Of a stretch of 64,000 nucleotides of DNA, positions 61,697-64,000 are shown one piece after another. A program made the translations under genes and the position numbers. The notes beneath the pieces are model-generated. The model was not told the origin of the DNA and searched no databases. It saw only the letters and a list, made by a program, of their open reading frames with translations. Each line of letters opens with the position of its first letter. The first letter of the stretch is position 1. Source of the stretch: Elioraea rosea (GTDB lineage Bacteria > Pseudomonadota > Alphaproteobacteria > Acetobacterales > Acetobacteraceae); assembly GCF_007644105.1 (NCBI RefSeq), contig NZ_VFAC01000009.1:50860-114859 (forward strand). The letters run 5' to 3'.

Positions 61697-61838
61697 GGTC
61701 CCTCCCTCGATGCGGCGTGGTGCGCGCTGTTGCTCACGGGTTCGTGAGAGCGCGGCGTATCCTCGCCTCCCCATGTGGTGCATCCGGAGCGAGATCCCAT
61801 CTCGCGCACGTGCCTGATGGATGGAGAGGGGAGACGAC

Positions 61839-62798
61839 ATGTCCGTAACACGCCGCACCAGCATCGCCGCAGCGCTCGCCGCGCCGGCGCTCGCGACCCT
61901 GCCTGCCGCCGCGCAGCAGGCCGCACCGCAGGCCCAGGGCAGCCGCCAGGCGCCTGGCTTCTACCGTTCGAAGGTCGGCACCTACGAGGTGACGGTGGTC
62001 AATGACGGCTTCAACCGTCGCCCGAACCCGGCCGAGGGCTTCGTGCGCAACGCCGACGCCGCGGCGGTGAACCGTGCGCTCGAGGCCGAGATGCTGCCCA
62101 CGGGCCACCTCGACATCACCTTCAACATCACCTTCGTCAACACCGGCTCGGAACTCATCCTGTTCGACACCGGCACCGGCGGGCTGCTCGCCCCGACGGC
62201 CGGAACGATGTGGGACAACATGGCCGCCGCGGGCATCGACCCGGCGCGGGTGAACAAGATCGTCTTCACCCATTTCCATGGCGACCATGTCTCCGGCCTC
62301 GTGACGCGCGAGGGCCAGGCGCGGTTCCCGAATGCCGAGCTGATCGTGCCCGAGACGGAATGGGCCTTCTGGATGGGGGAGCGTGCGCCGCAGCAGCCTG
62401 CCGCGATGGTCAAGGGCCGGTTCGGGCCGTATGCAGCCGACCGCATCCGCCGCGTCGCCTCCAACGCCGAGGTCGCGCCGGGCATCGCCGGCGTGCCGAC
62501 GCACGGCCACACGCCGGGGCACACGAGCTACCTGATCAGCTCCGGCTCCTCGACGCTTATCGTGCTCGGTGACGTGACCAACCACCCGACGATCAACGCA
62601 AGGAACCCGGGCTGGCACGTCGTGTTCGACATGGACGCGGCCGAGGCAGAGGCGACGCGCCGGCGGCTGTTCGACCGCGCCGCGGCCGACCGCACCCCCA
62701 TCGTTGGCTATCACTGGCCGTTCCCCTCGATCGGCTACGTTCGGCCGCAGGGCAACGGCTACGACGTGATCGCCGCGCCCTGGACGAGCGCGATCTGA
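61839..62798 (+). CDS. Exported MBL-fold metallo-hydrolase
   Basis: A 319-residue metallo-beta-lactamase-fold protein with an Ala-rich export signal that has paired Arg (SVTRRTSIAAALAAPAL), suggesting the Tat route. The metal site THFHGDHVSGL is the canonical HxHxDH, with later His in THGHTPGHTSYL, Asp in LVLGDVTNHP and His in YHWPFP. It resembles secreted lactonase or methyl-parathion-hydrolase-like members. GGGGAG lies about 6 bases before ATG 61839. Quorum-quenching lactonase activity is possible but not shown by sequence alone. Confidence 0.85.
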   Translation: MSVTRRTSIAAALAAPALATLPAAAQQAAPQAQGSRQAPGFYRSKVGTYEVTVVNDGFNRRPNPAEGFVRNADAAAVNRALEAEMLPTGHLDITFNITFVNTGSELILFDTGTGGLLAPTAGTMWDNMAAAGIDPARVNKIVFTHFHGDHVSGLVTREGQARFPNAELIVPETEWAFWMGERAPQQPAAMVKGRFGPYAADRIRRVASNAEVAPGIAGVPTHGHTPGHTSYLISSGSSTLIVLGDVTNHPTINARNPGWHVVFDMDAAEAEATRRRLFDRAAADRTPIVGYHWPFPSIGYVRPQGNGYDVIAAPWTSAI

Positions 62799-62820
62799 AC
62801 GCCCCGCGCGGCCGGCGGGC

Positions 62821-63684
62821 TCAGCCTGCCGGCCGCAGCGTCAGGCGGATCGGGCAATGATCCGATAGCCGCTCGCGGGCGTCGCGGTCTGTCTCGCGAT
62901 AGACGAGCACGCCGAGGCTCCGCTCGGCGAGCATCGCCCGCGCCGGGCCGCCGAGCAGGATATGGTCGATGAACTCGCGCCCGCCGCCCCAGCAGGGGGA
63001 TGATCGACCCCCATTCGCGTGCATGAGCGACCCCGCGTCGGAGAGCGCGCGCCAGAGATCGTCCCGCCTGTCGAGCTCTCGGTTGAAGTCGCCGAGGATT
63101 GCGTAGGCCACGCCCTCGACCTCGCGGGCGCGGATCCAGCCCGCCAGCACCGGCACCTGGCGGGCGAGCTGCATGCAGTCGAACCGCTGCGGCTCGACAA
63201 GCCGGTCCCTCGCGCAGCCGGCCTTGAGGTGGATGGAGAGGAGCCGCAGCGGGCGGCCTTCATGCTCGACGGTGATGTCGGCGCCGCGGCGGAGGGAGTT
63301 GCGCGCCTCGGGAGCGAGGTCGAGCGCGACGAGATCGGCGTTGGCGCGGAACCTGATTCCCTTGCGGACGACGAAGCCCGGGCGCTGCACGTCCGCCTCG
63401 TTGGTCAGGTGGAACGCGTAGGTCTCGGCATCGAATACGCGGGCGAGCGCAAGCGGGCCGTCGACCTCCTGCACGGCGACGACATCGGCCGCCAGCGCAT
63501 CGGCGTAGCGGCGAAGCCGGGCGAAATCCGCCTCCGTTCGGCCGCGGACGAAACGGGGCAGGGCAGGGTGGCCCTCGGGTTTGGTCGTCAGCCAGGCGAT
63601 GTTCCAGGTCGCGAGCTTCAGTTCGGCGGCCGCGGCATGGCCAGCCAGCGCGAGGGAGAAGAGGAGGGCGGCGAGGAGGCGCAT
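62821..63684 (-). CDS. Exported endonuclease/exonuclease/phosphatase family protein
   Basis: A 287-residue DNase I-like fold protein with a signal peptide (MRLLAALLFSLALAGHAAA). Catalytic features are LATWNIAWL at the start of the mature part, the Glu in VVAVQEVDGP, ILGDFNREL, and the C-terminal FIDHILLGG and SDHCPI. It would cleave nucleic acid or phosphoesters in the periplasm or outside the cell. It is convergent with the metallo-hydrolase gene (22-base gap). Cys pairs in GCARD/FDCMQ may form a disulfide. Confidence 0.85.
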   Translation of the reverse strand: MRLLAALLFSLALAGHAAAAELKLATWNIAWLTTKPEGHPALPRFVRGRTEADFARLRRYADALAADVVAVQEVDGPLALARVFDAETYAFHLTNEADVQRPGFVVRKGIRFRANADLVALDLAPEARNSLRRGADITVEHEGRPLRLLSIHLKAGCARDRLVEPQRFDCMQLARQVPVLAGWIRAREVEGVAYAILGDFNRELDRRDDLWRALSDAGSLMHANGGRSSPCWGGGREFIDHILLGGPARAMLAERSLGVLVYRETDRDARERLSDHCPIRLTLRPAG

Positions 63685-63713
63685 CGCCCGACCCTAGTGT
63701 GTTTCGGCGCACT

Positions 63714-63749
63714 GCGGGAGCAGTGGGAGCGGTGGGAGCGGTGGGGCAG
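63714..63749. repeat. Nine-base tandem repeat, four imperfect copies
   Basis: GTGGGAGCG is repeated at 63723-63731 and 63732-63740, flanked by one degenerate copy on each side (63714-63722 and 63741-63749). It lies between divergent genes, about 95 bases before the Tim44-like gene, and may affect the upstream region of either. Confidence 0.6.
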
Positions 63750-63842
63750 CGAAATCCCGACGGCCTCGCTATGGAACCTGCCTGACGGCAGGGCCATCTC
63801 CTCGCTATGATCATCCCGACGGGATCTCGACGAGGAAACGCG

Positions 63843-64000
63843 ATGCGACGCCTTGCTCTTCTCTCCGGCCTCCTGGCCGCGCTGCTCCTGGCGGTCGCGC
63901 CCGCCATCGCCGAGGCGCGCGGTGGCCGGGGCGGCAGCTTCGGCAGCCGCGGCAGCCAGACCTACACCGCCCCGCCGCCGACGCGCACCGCGCCCGCCCC
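63843..64000 (+). CDS. Probable Tim44-domain membrane protein, 5' part only
   Basis: The first 52 codons are present before the window ends. ATG 63843 is preceded by GAGGAAA at a spacing of about 7. A signal or membrane segment (residues 3-22, LALLSGLLAALLLAVAPAIA) is followed by EARGGRGGSFGSRGSQTYTA and a Thr/Pro/Ala-rich stretch. This leader is typical of bacterial Tim44-like (TIM44 domain) proteins, but the domain itself lies outside the window, so the call rests on the N-terminus only. Confidence 0.6.
   Translation, partial: MRRLALLSGLLAALLLAVAPAIAEARGGRGGSFGSRGSQTYTAPPPTRTAPA

Noticed and set aside
1..64000. CRISPR arrays, rRNA genes, insertion sequences
   Set aside because: No regular repeat-spacer pattern, rRNA sequence, transposase frame or IS-type terminal repeats were found on reading both strands.

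Overview
The window is GC-rich, densely packed DNA from an alphaproteobacterium, most likely of the Acetobacterales/Rhodospirillales type. Pointers are a CtrA-type response regulator, AddAB repair nuclease, the AmgK/MurU cell-wall recycling pair, Tat-dependent TRAP, ABC and TctC solute-binding proteins, and a core gene block whose order is typical of Alphaproteobacteria. No species can be named from the sequence alone.

Layout. 0-5.8 kb: a NadD-RsfS fusion gene, a UDP-glucuronate 4-epimerase, a RoxA-like di-heme cytochrome c lipoprotein and ahcY. 5.8-25.4 kb: an accessory, mainly catabolic region, visibly less GC-rich in places. It holds a TakP-like TRAP system with an RraA-family protein, a histidine phosphatase, uppP, acetoacetyl-CoA synthetase, tRNA-Ala(GGC), a GMC oxidoreductase, an acetolactate-synthase-like TPP enzyme, a WecA/MraY-like transferase, a complete carbohydrate ABC importer, and a converging operon for a split TPP decarboxylase, a carboxymuconolactone-decarboxylase-like protein and a hydroxyacid dehydrogenase. 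25.6-28.8 kb: a translationally coupled trio (membrane protein, lipoprotein, peptidoglycan-binding lytic transglycosylase) that matches no named system I know.

28.8-50.4 kb is the core block: a ferredoxin-NADP reductase, then tsaE-amgK-murU-addB-addA-trxA on the plus strand facing rpsA-sppA-ihfB-lapA, pyrF-trpF and trpB-trpA-accD-folC on the minus strand. Relatives usually have ahcY close to tsaE, so about 24 kb appears to have been placed between them here. Within the block sit a PQQ-type sugar dehydrogenase, a small secreted protein, and a VOC (bleomycin-resistance-like) gene broken by one in-frame TAG.

50.7-64 kb is mixed: an unknown secreted protein, an AI-2E transporter, a DUF952 protein, an amidohydrolase, rlmH, an unknown protein with a CNF-deamidase-like Cys/His spacing, ctrA, marC, an orphan TctC protein, a renalase-like oxidase, a YeaQ-like membrane protein, PPK2, a DUF2237 protein, a metallo-hydrolase, an EEP-family nuclease, and the start of a probable Tim44-domain gene.

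Best leads for something new are the 25.6-28.8 kb envelope trio, the 55.5 kb protein, the split TPP decarboxylase operon facing its importer, the NadD-RsfS fusion, and a 10-bp hairpin that hides the ribosome binding site of the sugar dehydrogenase. No transposase, integrase, CRISPR array or phage structural gene was seen.
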